A stretch of 64,000 nt of DNA from Methylobacterium sp. (GTDB taxonomy: Bacteria > Pseudomonadota > Alphaproteobacteria > Rhizobiales > Beijerinckiaceae): the NCBI RefSeq assembly GCF_019745455.1, contig NZ_JAIETD010000115.1:1-64000 (forward strand), in the 5' to 3' direction. The notes under the pieces were generated by a model that made no database searches, was not told the origin of the DNA, and saw only the letters and a list, made by a program, of their open reading frames with translations. Shown here one piece after another: positions 1 through 8,944 of the stretch (position 1 is its first letter; every line of letters begins with the position of its first letter). A program made the position numbers and the translations under genes.

Positions 1-182
1 CAATCGGTGCAACACATTCCACACCAAGGGCTGGCTTGATGGCTTCGCCGACTCCACGCGATAATCCGGATAACCGATTTATGCTCACGGACACGGCGAG
101 CCAGATTGTTGGTGACGCCGATATACAATGTTCCATGCCGGCCGCTCGCGAGCATATAGACAAAGCAAGTCATACAGGTCAT
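1..182 (-). pseudogene. GIY-YIG endonuclease-like remnant, cut by the window edge
   Basis: Read on the reverse strand from an ATG at 182 (or 173), the first 35 codons give FVYMLASGRHGTLYIGVTNN and then LARRVREHK. This is the N-terminal half of the small GIY-YIG nuclease family (UPF0213/YhbQ type), with the Y-x10-Y-I-G core. The same frame stays open to the window edge, but after the HK the residues no longer resemble the family. A shifted frame contains LVW, which the family normally has a little further on. I infer a frameshift near position 78, but the gene is also truncated at base 1, so a divergent tail cannot be excluded. Confidence 0.45.
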
Positions 183-255
183 TGGGCCCGGATCCCATCA
201 CGATTCTGGGCGCCCTGCACAGTTTAGCGCCTTCCGTGACCTTGTCCTGTGTTTC

Positions 256-292
256 TGGATTCCGGGCTCGCCTGCGGCGCCCTGGAATGACG
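256..292. repeat. REP-like palindrome (TGGATTCCGGG type)
   Basis: The left arm TGGATTCCGGG at 256-266 and the right arm CCTGGAATGACG at 281-292 form an imperfect inverted repeat around CTCGCCTGCGGCGC. A nearly identical unit occurs at 17374-17410, and related GTCATTCCGGGG units occur at 17262, 28060 and 47345. It lies in the gap between the GIY-YIG remnant and the DUF4337 gene. Confidence 0.65.
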
Positions 293-369
293 GTGCCCGA
301 CGAAACGGTTGCGCTTGGGTGCCCGATCGGTTGTGAGTCCGCGCAACGAATCGCCAACACGGGGGCATC

Positions 370-927
370 ATGTCGGGACACGGTTCTGTCGAGGGGTCGA
401 ACAAGAAGGTCGCGCTGCTGATCTCGGTGCTGGCCTTGTTCCTGGCGCTTGCCGAGACGCTGGCGAAGGGCGCGCAGACCGAGGCGCTCAGCGCCAACGT
501 CGAATCCGCCAACCAGTGGGCGTACTTCCAGGCCCGCACCATCCGCGGCACGATCCTGCGCACCGCCGACGAGACCCTGGCGCTGACCCCGCCGGCGGGG
601 GCCGACCCCGAGGCGATCAAGGCCAAGCGCGCCGAATGGGCGAAGAACCTTGCGCGCTGGGAATCCGACCCGGCCAGCGGCGAAGGCCGCAAGGAGCTGC
701 AGGCGAAGGCGATCGCTTCGGAGGGCCGTCGCGACCTCGCGCTCCACCGCTATCACCAGTACGAGTTCGGCTCGGCCGCCTTCCAGATCGGGATCGTGCT
801 GGCCTCGGCGCAGGTCATCACCGGGATCGCGGCCCTGGCCTTCCTCGGCGGCGGGCTCGGCGTGATCGGGATCGCGCTCCTCGGCTTCGGCTTCTACGCG
901 CCACACGCCCTGCCGTTCTTTCACTGA
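370..927 (+). CDS. DUF4337-family membrane protein
   Basis: A 185-residue protein of unknown function. It resembles DUF4337 proteins: a positively charged start (SNKKVALLISVLALFLALAE) that forms the first membrane segment at about residues 12-30, a central soluble helical part with the conserved region around ANQWAYFQARTIR, and two closely spaced C-terminal hydrophobic segments at about 135-180. It probably sits in the inner membrane with a central cytoplasmic or periplasmic coiled part. It stands alone, convergent with tyrC, whose stop lies three bases beyond this one. The family assignment is by recognition; nothing in the context suggests a role. Confidence 0.75.
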   Translation: MSGHGSVEGSNKKVALLISVLALFLALAETLAKGAQTEALSANVESANQWAYFQARTIRGTILRTADETLALTPPAGADPEAIKAKRAEWAKNLARWESDPASGEGRKELQAKAIASEGRRDLALHRYHQYEFGSAAFQIGIVLASAQVITGIAALAFLGGGLGVIGIALLGFGFYAPHALPFFH

Positions 928-930
928 CGA

Positions 931-1875
931 TCAGGGCGCCTCAGGCTTCGAGCCCGAGCGCCCACGCCCGAAATCGGGCTCGGCGGTCTCCTGGCCCATG
1001 GCGACGATGCCGCGGCGGATGGCGCGGGTGCGAGTGAACAGGGCATGGAGCGCGTCGCCGTCGCCCCACCGGATGGCCCGGGCCAGGGCCGACAGATCCT
1101 CGTTGAAGCGCCCGAGCATCTCCAGGACCGCATCCTTGTTGGCGAGGAAGACGTCGCGCCACATGGTCGGGTCGGAGGCGGCGATGCGGGTGAAATCGCG
1201 AAACCCGCCGGCCGAGAACTTGATCACTTCCGACTGCGTCACCTCCTCCAGATCGGCGGCGGTGCCGACGATGTTGTAGGCGATGAGATGCGGCACGTGG
1301 CTGGTGATGGCCAGGACGAGGTCGTGGTGCTCGGGCGTCATCGTCTCGACGATGGCGCCGATGCCTTCCCAGAAACGCTGGACCCGCTCCACCGGCTCGG
1401 GATCGCTCTCGGGCAGCGGCGTCAGGATGCACCAGCGCCCGGAGAACAGGGTCGAGAAGCCTGCATCTGGGCCGGAATACTCGGTGCCCGCCACCGGATG
1501 GGCCGGCACGAAATGGATGCCGGGCGCCAGATGCGGACTCAGCGCCTGGACCACCGCGACCTTCACGGAGCCGACATCGGAGACGATCGCGCCGGGCGTG
1601 AGATGCGCGGCCATGGCTTCGGCCACCGCCCCGACGGCCCCCACCGGCACGCACAGGATGACGAGATCGGACTCGGCCACGCCCGCGAGATCGCCGGTGA
1701 CCTCGTCGGCGAGGCCGAGCGCCCTCACCCGGTCGAGCACGGCCGGATCGCGGTCGATGGCGACGATGGACTCCGCCATCCCGTAATGCCGGGCGGCGCG
1801 GGCCAGGGAGGAGCCGATCAGCCCGAGCCCGACGATGGCCAGGCGGCGCAACGGGGCAGGGTCAGCCACGTGCAC
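931..1875 (-). CDS. tyrC: prephenate/arogenate dehydrogenase
   Basis: A 314-residue NAD(P)-dependent dehydrogenase that oxidatively decarboxylates prephenate or arogenate in tyrosine synthesis. The N-terminus holds a Rossmann fold with [18 protein letters not shown] (about residues 15-32). It is followed by the family motifs VSDVGSVK (about 100) and [11 protein letters not shown] (about 126), which contain the active-site His, and a C-terminal helical dimerisation region. The start overlaps the end of the hisC-type gene by 14 bases, so the two are translationally coupled. With the chorismate mutase upstream, the three genes form a short route from chorismate towards tyrosine. Whether prephenate or arogenate is preferred cannot be read from the sequence. 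Confidence 0.9.
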   Translation of the reverse strand: MHVADPAPLRRLAIVGLGLIGSSLARAARHYGMAESIVAIDRDPAVLDRVRALGLADEVTGDLAGVAESDLVILCVPVGAVGAVAEAMAAHLTPGAIVSDVGSVKVAVVQALSPHLAPGIHFVPAHPVAGTEYSGPDAGFSTLFSGRWCILTPLPESDPEPVERVQRFWEGIGAIVETMTPEHHDLVLAITSHVPHLIAYNIVGTAADLEEVTQSEVIKFSAGGFRDFTRIAASDPTMWRDVFLANKDAVLEMLGRFNEDLSALARAIRWGDGDALHALFTRTRAIRRGIVAMGQETAEPDFGRGRSGSKPEAP

Positions 1876-2989
1876 CCTCCACGAACGCCGTCAGGGCATC
1901 GAGGAAGGCCTCGTTGGCCTCCTCGGCCCCCACGGTCACCCGCAGGGCGTTGGGCAACCCGTAAGCCGCCACACGCCGGACGATGATCCCGCGCGCCGTG
2001 AGGAAGGCGTCGGCATCGGCGGCATTGCGGCCGGGCTCGTTCGGAAAGTGGACGAGTAGGAAGTTCGCGACGCTCGGCGTCACTCTCAGTCCGAGGTCCG
2101 AGACGCGCTCGCTCATCCGCCGGAGCCAGTCCTCGTTATGGGCGATGGCAGCGGCCACATGCGCTTCGTCGGCGATGGCGGCGGCCCCGGCGGCGATGCC
2201 GATCCCCGACACGTTGAACGGCCCCCGGATGCGGTTGACCGCGTCGGCCACCTCCGGCGGAGCCACCATCCAGCCGATGCGCAGGGTCGCCAGACCGTGG
2301 ATCTTCGAGAAGGTCCGGGTCATCACGACGTTGTCCGAGTCGAGGACGAGTTCGAGCCCGGCGCTGTAATCGTTGGCGCGAACATATTCGGCATAGGCAC
2401 CGTCGAGGACGAGGAGCACGTTGCCCGGCAGGCCCGCATGCAGGCGCCGCACCTCTTCGAACGACAGGTAGGTGCCGGTCGGGTTGTTGGGGTTGGCGAT
2501 GTAGACGATCCGCGTGCGCGGAGTCACGGCGGCGAGGATCGCGTCGACATCCGCCGTCAGATCGCGCTCGGGCACGACGACGGGCATGCCACCGGCCGCC
2601 AAGATCGCGATCCGGTACACGAGGAAGCCGTGCTCGGTGAAGATGCCCTCGTCGCCCGGCGCGAGGTAGGCGTAGGCGAGATTCGACAGAAGTTCGTCCG
2701 AACCGGCGCCGCAGACGATCCGGGCCGGGTCGAGCCCGTAGCGCGCGGCGATGGCCGAGCGCAGCTCTGTGGCATTGCCGTCGGGATAGAGCGCGAGCTT
2801 GCCCGCCGCCGCCTGCAACGCCGCCAGAGCCTTCGGGCTCGGCCCGAGCGGCGTCTCGTTCGAGGAGAGCTTGTGGACCTTGTGCGCGCCCGGCGCCCCG
2901 CTCTTGCCGGGCACGTAGGCCTCAATGGCGAGGACACCCGGACGAGGCATGGGTCGGGCCGGGCTTGCGTCTGTCTGAGCGGTCATCAC
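1862..2989 (-). CDS. hisC: histidinol-phosphate / aromatic aminotransferase
   Basis: A 375-residue fold-type I PLP aminotransferase of the HisC group. Visible signatures are [12 protein letters not shown] (41-52), [10 protein letters not shown] (165-174), DGAYAEY, and the PLP-binding lysine K229 in [15 protein letters not shown]. In several alphaproteobacteria a HisC paralogue next to tyrC acts on aromatic substrates. Its position between a chorismate mutase and tyrC, outside any his operon, makes that role likely here, though histidinol phosphate may also be used. The start at 2989 encodes MMTAQTD; a second ATG follows at once. The 101-base gap to the upstream chorismate mutase gene contains no clear terminator. 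Confidence 0.9.
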   Translation of the reverse strand: MMTAQTDASPARPMPRPGVLAIEAYVPGKSGAPGAHKVHKLSSNETPLGPSPKALAALQAAAGKLALYPDGNATELRSAIAARYGLDPARIVCGAGSDELLSNLAYAYLAPGDEGIFTEHGFLVYRIAILAAGGMPVVVPERDLTADVDAILAAVTPRTRIVYIANPNNPTGTYLSFEEVRRLHAGLPGNVLLVLDGAYAEYVRANDYSAGLELVLDSDNVVMTRTFSKIHGLATLRIGWMVAPPEVADAVNRIRGPFNVSGIGIAAGAAAIADEAHVAAAIAHNEDWLRRMSERVSDLGLRVTPSVANFLLVHFPNEPGRNAADADAFLTARGIIVRRVAAYGLPNALRVTVGAEEANEAFLDALTAFVEGARG

Positions 2990-3090
2990 GGGATACGGCG
3001 CCGGAAAGTGGGCGAAGCGGCCCCTCTAGCGCATTTCGCACCGCCCTGGACACCGGCGAATGCGCAAAACAATCGCCGCACCCGTCAGGA

Positions 3091-3933
3091 TCACACCCTG
3101 AACCGGGCGGCGTGGCTGCCGATCTCGTCGAGGGCGGCCGGTCCGGCGCCGGCGCGGTCCAGGGTTTCGTGGAGCTGCCGGGCGCCGACGCCGCCAGGCA
3201 CCGCCAGGAGGAGGCTGTCGCCATCGCGGGCGACGAGCTCGCCGTAGAGGTCCTGCACCGCCCGGATCGCCTGCGGCGTCGTCTCGGTGACCTTGGTCGC
3301 GTAGAGTACCCAGTCGCGCTGGGCTGCGGCCGGATCGTCGAGGGGGTTGGCGACGACGAAGACCGGGGTGCCGGCCGGATGGGTCGGCCGCTCGATGAAG
3401 GGCAGGCGCGCGATCACCTTGGGCCGCCCCTCTCCGACCAGGCCCTCCCACCAGGGAGCCGCTGCAGAGGTCGGCTCGGAATCGAGCCGGAAGATGCCGA
3501 GATCCCCGCGCGAGGCCGCTACCGCCTCGATCACGGCGAGGCAGGTCGGGTGCGGCCGGTAGGGCACCGTGAAGCCGAAATGGAACCTCACGGAATCGCG
3601 CATCGCCGCGTCCCCACCCGAGATGTCCGCATGCACGGCGAACGGCGCCTGGACCCACGTGAACGTGGCGATGATGACGCGCCAGATCCCCTCGACGGTG
3701 TCGAGGGGCAGGAGCCCGCGGTGGCGCTCGGCGACACGCCGCATCATCGAGGCCTCTCGTCCGGGCCGGAAGGCCGAGCCGGAGGCCGATGTCTTCTTCA
3801 CGGCGATGAGGCGGTCGATGATCGAACCGCGCTGGATCAGCAGCGAATGCATCTCGGCATCGATCCGGTCGATCTCCGCCCGCAAGGCGGCAAGGTCCTC
3901 CAGGGGTGGGGCGGAACGCGGGGTGAAGCGCAT
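3091..3933 (-). CDS. chorismate mutase (AroQ type) with long C-terminal region
   Basis: About 280 residues from the ATG at 3933. Residues 10-95 form an AroQ-type helical chorismate mutase ([20 protein letters not shown], then a conserved Arg-Lys pattern around [10 protein letters not shown] and MMRRVAERH), converting chorismate to prephenate. The roughly 190 C-terminal residues are not needed for an AroQ mutase. They have a mixed alpha/beta look ([12 protein letters not shown], ending IGSHAARF) vaguely like a degenerate prephenate dehydratase domain; that is inference. The open frame extends upstream to 4050 but without family resemblance. It is the first gene of a reverse-strand set with hisC and tyrC, and divergent from metX. 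Confidence 0.8.
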   Translation of the reverse strand: MRFTPRSAPPLEDLAALRAEIDRIDAEMHSLLIQRGSIIDRLIAVKKTSASGSAFRPGREASMMRRVAERHRGLLPLDTVEGIWRVIIATFTWVQAPFAVHADISGGDAAMRDSVRFHFGFTVPYRPHPTCLAVIEAVAASRGDLGIFRLDSEPTSAAAPWWEGLVGEGRPKVIARLPFIERPTHPAGTPVFVVANPLDDPAAAQRDWVLYATKVTETTPQAIRAVQDLYGELVARDGDSLLLAVPGGVGARQLHETLDRAGAGPAALDEIGSHAARFRV

Positions 3934-4128
3934 GAGGGGTCCGGAACAGCTGGCTCGAGCAGTGTCTCTCGAGCGAAATCTGGGACTTGGTCTAAGGTCT
4001 TGTGCGGACGAGGGCCACCCGGCCTTTCGTTGACGCTCACGAGGGCGCACATTACCTCCGCTCGAACATCAGCGTCATGGCCCCAATGTCATGATGCCGT
4101 CTTTGCCGTCTTTCCAACAGTTTCACGA

Positions 4129-4144
4129 CGGACGCGGCCGTCCG
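4129..4144 (+). promoter_or_regulatory. GC hairpin in the metX leader
   Basis: CGGACG (4129-4134) and CGTCCG (4139-4144) can pair around a CGGC loop, ending eight bases before the metX ATG at 4153. This is where a ribosome-binding site would be expected, and no clear Shine-Dalgarno sequence is visible outside it. No SAM-II or other known SAM riboswitch consensus was recognised in the 219-base metX/chorismate mutase gap. Confidence 0.3.
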
Positions 4145-4152
4145 GACCCGCC

Positions 4153-5367
4153 ATGGACACCTCCCTCGACCTCGCTCCAGCACCGGGCGCCTCCCATGAG
4201 GAGGCACGTCTGCGAGCATTCGCACCCGAGGTCTCGCAGGCCGCCGATCCGACGAGCCCCGTCGCGTCGTTCGGGCCGGACGAGCCGCTGGCGATGGATG
4301 CCGGCGTCGCGCTCAGCCCGTTCCAGATCGCCTACCAGACGGCCGGCACGCTCAATGCGGAGCGCTCAAATGCGGTCCTGATCTGCCATGCCCTCACAGG
4401 CGACCAGCATTTCGCCCACACCCATCCGGTGACGGGAAAGCCCGGCTGGTGGGAAACCCTGGTGGGGCCGGGCAAGCCGATCGACACGGATCGCTACTTC
4501 GTGATCTGCTCCAACGTCATCGGGAGCTGCATGGGCTCGACCGGGCCGGCTTCGATAGACGCCGCAACAGGGCGACCCTACGGCCTCGATTTCCCCCTCG
4601 TGACCATCCGCGACATGGTCCGGGCGCAGGCGATGCTGCTCGATCGATTGGAGATCCCCGACCTCTTCCTGTGCATCGGCGGCTCCATGGGTGGAATGCA
4701 GGTGCTGCAATGGGCGGCGAGCTATCCGGAGCGGGTCTTCGCCGCAATGCCGATCGCCACGGGCGCCCGCCACTCGGCCCAGAACATCGCCTTCCACGAG
4801 GTCGGCCGACAGGCGATCATGGCCGACCCTGCCTGGGCCGAGGGGCGCTACCTCGAAGAGGGCACCCGCCCGGCCAAGGGTCTCGGGGTCGCCCGGATGG
4901 GCGCGCACATCACCTATCTCTCGGAGCCGGCTTTGCACCGCAAGTTCGGGCGACGCTTCCAGGGCGGCTCGGCCCCGACCTTCTCGTTCAACGCCGATTT
5001 CCAGATCGAGAGCTACCTGCGCCACCAGGGTCTGAGCTTCGTCGAGCGCTTCGATGCCAACGCCTATCTCTACCTGACCCGGGCGATGGATTATTTCGAC
5101 CTCGCGGCCGATCAAGGCGGCGTGCTCGCCAATGCCTTCCGGGGCACCAAGACCCGCTTCTGCGTGATGTCCTTCACCTCGGACTGGCTGTTCCCCACAG
5201 CTGATTCACGGGCGATCGTGCACGCCCTCAACGCGGCCTCGGCGCCCGTCGCCTTCGTCGAGGTCGAGAGCGACAAGGGCCACGACGCCTTCCTTCTCGA
5301 CGAGCCGGTGATGTTTGCCGCCGCCAAGGGCTTCATCGAGGCCGCCGCCAGGGCGCGTGGGCTGTGA
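4153..5367 (+). CDS. metX: homoserine O-acetyltransferase
   Basis: A 404-residue alpha/beta hydrolase that acetylates homoserine with acetyl-CoA, the first committed step of methionine synthesis by sulfhydrylation. The nucleophile is S178 in GGSMGGMQ; D344 (TSDWLFP) and H377 (KGHDAFLL) complete the triad. Typical family blocks [10 protein letters not shown] and [16 protein letters not shown] are present. The reading frame is open far upstream, but the ATG at 4153 ([11 protein letters not shown]) gives the expected length. Its stop overlaps the GTG start of metW by four bases (GTGA), the usual metX-metW arrangement in proteobacteria. Confidence 0.95.
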   Translation: MDTSLDLAPAPGASHEEARLRAFAPEVSQAADPTSPVASFGPDEPLAMDAGVALSPFQIAYQTAGTLNAERSNAVLICHALTGDQHFAHTHPVTGKPGWWETLVGPGKPIDTDRYFVICSNVIGSCMGSTGPASIDAATGRPYGLDFPLVTIRDMVRAQAMLLDRLEIPDLFLCIGGSMGGMQVLQWAASYPERVFAAMPIATGARHSAQNIAFHEVGRQAIMADPAWAEGRYLEEGTRPAKGLGVARMGAHITYLSEPALHRKFGRRFQGGSAPTFSFNADFQIESYLRHQGLSFVERFDANAYLYLTRAMDYFDLAADQGGVLANAFRGTKTRFCVMSFTSDWLFPTADSRAIVHALNAASAPVAFVEVESDKGHDAFLLDEPVMFAAAKGFIEAAARARGL

Positions 5368-6035
5368 CGACCCTTCGCGAGACGGCGCCCTGGCAGAGCG
5401 TCGACACCCTGCCGCGCAGCGACGGCGCCCGCGTCGACCACCTCGCGGTGCTCGGCCTCGTGCCGCCGGGCGCGCGCGTCCTCGATATCGGCTGCGGCGA
5501 CGGCTCGCTCCTGGCGTTGCTGCGCGACCGGCGCGGCGTCGACGGGCGCGGCATCGAGCTCTCCCGCGAGGGCGTCAATGCCTGCCTCGCCCGCGGCCTG
5601 CCGGTGATCCAGGGCGATGCCGACACCGATCTCGAGAATTACCCCGACGATGCCTTCGACGTGGTGGTCCTCTCCCAGACCATCCAGGCGACGCGGAACC
5701 CGCGCATCGTGCTCGAACACCTGCTGCGCATCGGCCGGCAGGTGGTGATCTCGTTTCCGAATTTCGGGCATTGGCGGGTGCGGGCCGAGCTCGCCTTCCG
5801 CGGGCGGATGCCGGTGACGGCTCTGATGCCCGAGGCCTGGTACGAGACCCAGAACATCCACCATTGCACCATCCGCGACTTCGTCGGCCTCTGCCGCATG
5901 GTCGGCGCCCAGATCGAGACCGCCAGCGCCCTCAATGCCAGCGGCCGGCCGATGCGCTTCGCGATGCCCTGGTGGGTCTGGAACCTGATGGGCGCCCAAG
6001 GGGTGTTCCTGCTTCGCCGTGGCGAGCGGAGTTGA
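5364..6035 (+). CDS. metW: methionine biosynthesis protein MetW
   Basis: A 223-residue class I SAM-dependent methyltransferase fold protein. Motif I is [15 protein letters not shown] (about 39-53), followed by [20 protein letters not shown] and the MetW signature [41 protein letters not shown] is also characteristic. MetW is known to pair with MetX and to be needed for homoserine acetylation in some bacteria; its own methyl acceptor is not established. Translation begins at a GTG overlapping the metX stop, so expression is coupled. It converges on the BioC-like gene across a 30-base gap filled largely by a parS-like site. Confidence 0.93.
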   Translation: MTTLRETAPWQSVDTLPRSDGARVDHLAVLGLVPPGARVLDIGCGDGSLLALLRDRRGVDGRGIELSREGVNACLARGLPVIQGDADTDLENYPDDAFDVVVLSQTIQATRNPRIVLEHLLRIGRQVVISFPNFGHWRVRAELAFRGRMPVTALMPEAWYETQNIHHCTIRDFVGLCRMVGAQIETASALNASGRPMRFAMPWWVWNLMGAQGVFLLRRGERS

Positions 6036-6049
6036 GAGGGCGCATTCGC

Positions 6050-6065
6050 TGTTTCACGTGAAACC
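6050..6065. other. parS-like ParB-binding site, one mismatch
   Basis: TGTTTCACGTGAAACC matches the bacterial parS consensus TGTTTCACGTGAAACA at 15 of 16 positions. It occupies the 30-base gap between the convergent metW and BioC-like genes. ParB is encoded at 51.8-52.7 kb and perfect sites occur at 54154 and 56147. Confidence 0.8.
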
Positions 6066-6824
6066 TCAGAGGCGCCGAATCAGGCAGGTGGCGACCTCAT
6101 AGGTCACCGCTGCACCGGCGCGATCGAATCGGCGCAATACCTTCCTCAGGGCGCCGGGCGAGGCCGCGTTTGCACCGTCGGGCGTGCCGGCGCCGATCGC
6201 CTTGAGAGAGCGGAGGAAGGCGCGCCCATCCGCATGGGTCTCGGTCAGCGGCTCCACGGAGACCGAGACCGAGCATCCGCCGATCTGCAGCGCGCGAAGG
6301 GCTTCCATCGTCGGATAGGTCGGCGTCGACGGCCGCGAGCCGGTTCCCTCATGAGCCTCGGCCCATTCGCGGAACGTGCCGGCCGCAAGAGTCGTCAAGG
6401 CGATGAGGCCGCCCGGCGCCAGCAGCCCGGCGAGGCCCATGAACGCACGGGGCAAATCCTCGAACCATTGGGCTGCGAGGCTCGATGCGACGAGATCGAA
6501 ACCCGGAAGCAGGCAGGGGCGCTCGGCGTCCATCGCGAGGAAGCATGTCCCCTCGGCGAACCCGCCGCCGGCGCGGCAGCGCTCCACCATGGCTGGAGCG
6601 AGGTCCGACACGACCATCGCGGCACCTGGCAAGGCAGTGCTCAACCTGCGGGTCAGCAACCCGGTGCCGCAGCCGACTTCGAGGATCCGTGGCACCGGAG
6701 GCAGGCTTTGGGAACCGACGACGCCTGCAAGTCGAGTGGCGGCCAAGACCTGGATCGCCGCGAAGGATTCGTAATCCTCGGCGCGATCGAAGGCTCTGGC
6801 GACGGCGTGTTTCCAGGATGGCAT
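6066..6824 (-). CDS. BioC-like malonyl-ACP O-methyltransferase
   Basis: About 252 residues from the ATG at 6824 (MPSWKHAVARAFDRAEDYESFA); an in-frame ATG at 6881 would add 19 residues without family resemblance. It is a class I SAM methyltransferase: ILEVGCGTGLLTRRL is motif I, VVSDLAPAMVERCR follows, and FDLVASSLAAQWFEDLPRAF resembles the BioC block. BioC methylates malonyl-ACP so that fatty acid synthase can build the pimelate moiety of biotin. No other biotin gene lies nearby, so a different small acceptor is possible. A parS-like site abuts its stop codon. Confidence 0.65.
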   Translation of the reverse strand: MPSWKHAVARAFDRAEDYESFAAIQVLAATRLAGVVGSQSLPPVPRILEVGCGTGLLTRRLSTALPGAAMVVSDLAPAMVERCRAGGGFAEGTCFLAMDAERPCLLPGFDLVASSLAAQWFEDLPRAFMGLAGLLAPGGLIALTTLAAGTFREWAEAHEGTGSRPSTPTYPTMEALRALQIGGCSVSVSVEPLTETHADGRAFLRSLKAIGAGTPDGANAASPGALRKVLRRFDRAGAAVTYEVATCLIRRL

Positions 6825-6949
6825 CGGATTCGGGCGACCGGAACCGTGGCGTGGAGCGGGTGCGGCTCGACGAAGCTCCACACCGGGACAGACGGCGATC
6901 CTCTATGGCATCGACCCGGAAATTGGGACTCGGTTCGTGACCGATGGTT

Positions 6950-7567
6950 CTATCGGGCCGTCGCATAGGCGAACCAGACGGCGATGCCGGCCAGGACGAG
7001 GGACAGAGTTCGGCGCAACACCCTGCTTCGGCTTGGGTCTTCGAGGAAGGGCCGGGCCGCCCCGGCCAGGACGACGATGCCGGAATGGATCGCGGTGGCG
7101 ATGGCAACGTAGATCGCCGACAGCAGAACCGTCTGCTGGAGCACCGCGATGCCGGCTGTGACGAAGCTCAGCAAGACGGCGACATAGAAGACCGCCGCTT
7201 TGGGGTTGAGCAGGTTCGTGACGAGACCGCGGGCGAAATAGCCCGCATCGCCCGCGGGAGCATCGGCCTTTGCGGCCGAGGTTTCGGCGTCGCGCCAACC
7301 ATCCCACGACAACCATAGCAGATAGACGACCCCACCCCAGCGCAGAGCCTCGTAGGCCAGCGGCGACGTGGAAATCAGCGACGCGAGACCGAAGGCGGAG
7401 GCGAGCCCGACGGCGAGGAGGCCGAGCGCTATACCGACGGTGGCAGCGAGCCCGGCGCGTCGTCCGCTTACCGCGCTCAGAACCGCGAGATAGGCCATGT
7501 TCGGCCCCGGCGTGATCTCGATGAGAAGGCAGGTGACTGCGAATGCGACGAGGTTCTGCGTCGACAT
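6950..7567 (-). CDS. LysE/RhtB-family amino acid exporter
   Basis: A 205-residue inner-membrane protein with about six hydrophobic segments and the LysE family signature ITPGPNMAYLAVLSAVSGRR near residues 18-37. LLNPKAAVFYVAVL at about 120 is the second conserved block. Members export amino acids or homoserine lactones; the substrate cannot be inferred here. It lies between the BioC-like gene and an amidase, all on the reverse strand. The 30-base spacing to the amidase stop suggests possible cotranscription. Confidence 0.88.
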   Translation of the reverse strand: MSTQNLVAFAVTCLLIEITPGPNMAYLAVLSAVSGRRAGLAATVGIALGLLAVGLASAFGLASLISTSPLAYEALRWGGVVYLLWLSWDGWRDAETSAAKADAPAGDAGYFARGLVTNLLNPKAAVFYVAVLLSFVTAGIAVLQQTVLLSAIYVAIATAIHSGIVVLAGAARPFLEDPSRSRVLRRTLSLVLAGIAVWFAYATAR

Positions 7568-7597
7568 TTCCGCCTCCGTTCGAGAGGCGCGGGTGCC

Positions 7598-8830
7598 TCA
7601 GGCCGCAAGTGCCAGCTCGATGAACCGCGCCGCCGCCAGAGCGCGGCCGTCGTCGCCGAAGGGAGCGATGATCTGGACGCCGAGGGGCAGGCCCTCGCCG
7701 GGGACCGGCACGGTCACGCAAGGCACGCCCATCAAGGTCCATAGCCGGTTGAAACAGGATGAGCCGGTGCTGCCGAGGCCCATTGGTGCCCGGCCGGGCG
7801 CCGAGAAGGTAAGAATGACGTCGACCTCCCCGAATACGTCCTTGAGGGCACGCCGGGCGCGGTGGGCGCTGCGACGGGCGCTGTCGTAATCGTCGGCCGT
7901 GATCGCCTGCGCGGCGTCGAGCTGCGGTCCAAGCATCGGGCCGAAGGCGGCGCGATGGGCCGCGTACTCCCAGGCCAGCGCCTGGCGCGCCTCGAAATCC
8001 TGAATGGTGCCCTGGGCGTGAAAGGCGTCCGCCAGGATGTCAGGCAAGGAGATCGTCGCCACGTCTGCACCTGCCGCCTCGGCAGCGCGGACGGCGAGCG
8101 CCAGGGCCTCGATCGCCTCGGGCTCCGCTTTGCCGGCAAAATCCTGGGTCACGAGCCCGATCCGGGGAACGCCCGGTGCCTCGCCCAGGTCGATGGCCGG
8201 ACGATCGGCGATCACCGCGAGGGCGTGGGCAATGTCGCGCACGCCTGCGCCGAACAGCCCGAGGGTGTCGAGGGCCCAGGAAAAGGTCTTGATCCCAACC
8301 ATCGGCAGGAGCCGGAACGAGGGCTTGATCCCGGCGATGCCGCAATAGGCCGCCGGCCGGATCACCGATCCTCCTGTCTGGGTGCCGAGGGCGAGCGGCA
8401 GCATGCCCGCTGCCACCGCCGCCGCCGAGCCGGCCGAGGAGCCGCCGGGCGTATGGTCGAGGTCGCGCGGATTGCGGGTGAGCGTCGGGTCCAGGCTGGC
8501 GAAGGGGCAGGTCGTCGTCTTGGCCAGCGGCACCGCGCCAAGCCCCCGGAGCCGCGCCACGATCGCCGCATCGGCCTTCGGCTGCCAGCCGGAATAGATG
8601 GGCGAACCCATCTCGGTCGGCATGTCGGCGGTATCGATGATGTCCTTGATGCCCACCGCAATGCCGGCGAGGAGACCGGAGCGAGGGATGACCGGGTCGG
8701 CCTGATGCCGCACCAGGGCGCCGATCGCCGGCTCCTGTCGTGCGATCGCCTCCTGCGACAGGGCGATGGCTGCCTCCGGGGTCAGGCTGCCTGAAGCGAT
8801 GCGAGTGCGGAGATCGAAGAGGGAAAGCAT
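7598..8830 (-). CDS. amidase (amidase-signature family)
   Basis: A 410-residue amidase-signature hydrolase. The catalytic Ser-cisSer-Lys set is visible: the lysine in IAVGIKDIIDTADMPTEMGS and the glycine/serine-rich GGSSAGSAAAVAAGM with TQTGGSVIRPAAY after it. The start is the ATG at 8830 (MLSLFDLRTRIASGS). The same frame continues upstream to 9571 but runs antisense through the extensin-like gene and is not coding. Unlike GatA it is not next to gatB or gatC, so it is probably a catabolic amidase; the substrate is unknown. The neighbouring LysE-type exporter may or may not be related. Confidence 0.88.
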   Translation of the reverse strand: MLSLFDLRTRIASGSLTPEAAIALSQEAIARQEPAIGALVRHQADPVIPRSGLLAGIAVGIKDIIDTADMPTEMGSPIYSGWQPKADAAIVARLRGLGAVPLAKTTTCPFASLDPTLTRNPRDLDHTPGGSSAGSAAAVAAGMLPLALGTQTGGSVIRPAAYCGIAGIKPSFRLLPMVGIKTFSWALDTLGLFGAGVRDIAHALAVIADRPAIDLGEAPGVPRIGLVTQDFAGKAEPEAIEALALAVRAAEAAGADVATISLPDILADAFHAQGTIQDFEARQALAWEYAAHRAAFGPMLGPQLDAAQAITADDYDSARRSAHRARRALKDVFGEVDVILTFSAPGRAPMGLGSTGSSCFNRLWTLMGVPCVTVPVPGEGLPLGVQIIAPFGDDGRALAAARFIELALAA

Positions 8831-8944
8831 GGGCGTATCCCTTCGTCGCGGCACGGCCGCTGTCAACAGGCGTCCACAGGCACCGTGGGAAGGCGCGATC
8901 AGCGTTGACGCCCCGTTTACGCAATCCCTCGCATTCTCCCTGGC

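Noticed and set aside
85..924. 279-codon reverse-strand open frame over the DUF4337 gene
   Set aside because: It is a GC-rich shadow frame with Arg/Gly/Ala-biased composition and no family resemblance; the forward frame encodes a recognisable family.
2138..3247. 369-codon forward open frame over hisC
   Set aside because: Composition is typical of antisense shadow frames in high-GC DNA, and the reverse strand encodes a clear aminotransferase.
3934..4152. SAM riboswitch upstream of metX
   Set aside because: SAM-II elements often precede metX in alphaproteobacteria, but no SAM-II consensus or pseudoknot-forming segments could be recognised in the gap; only a small hairpin is present.
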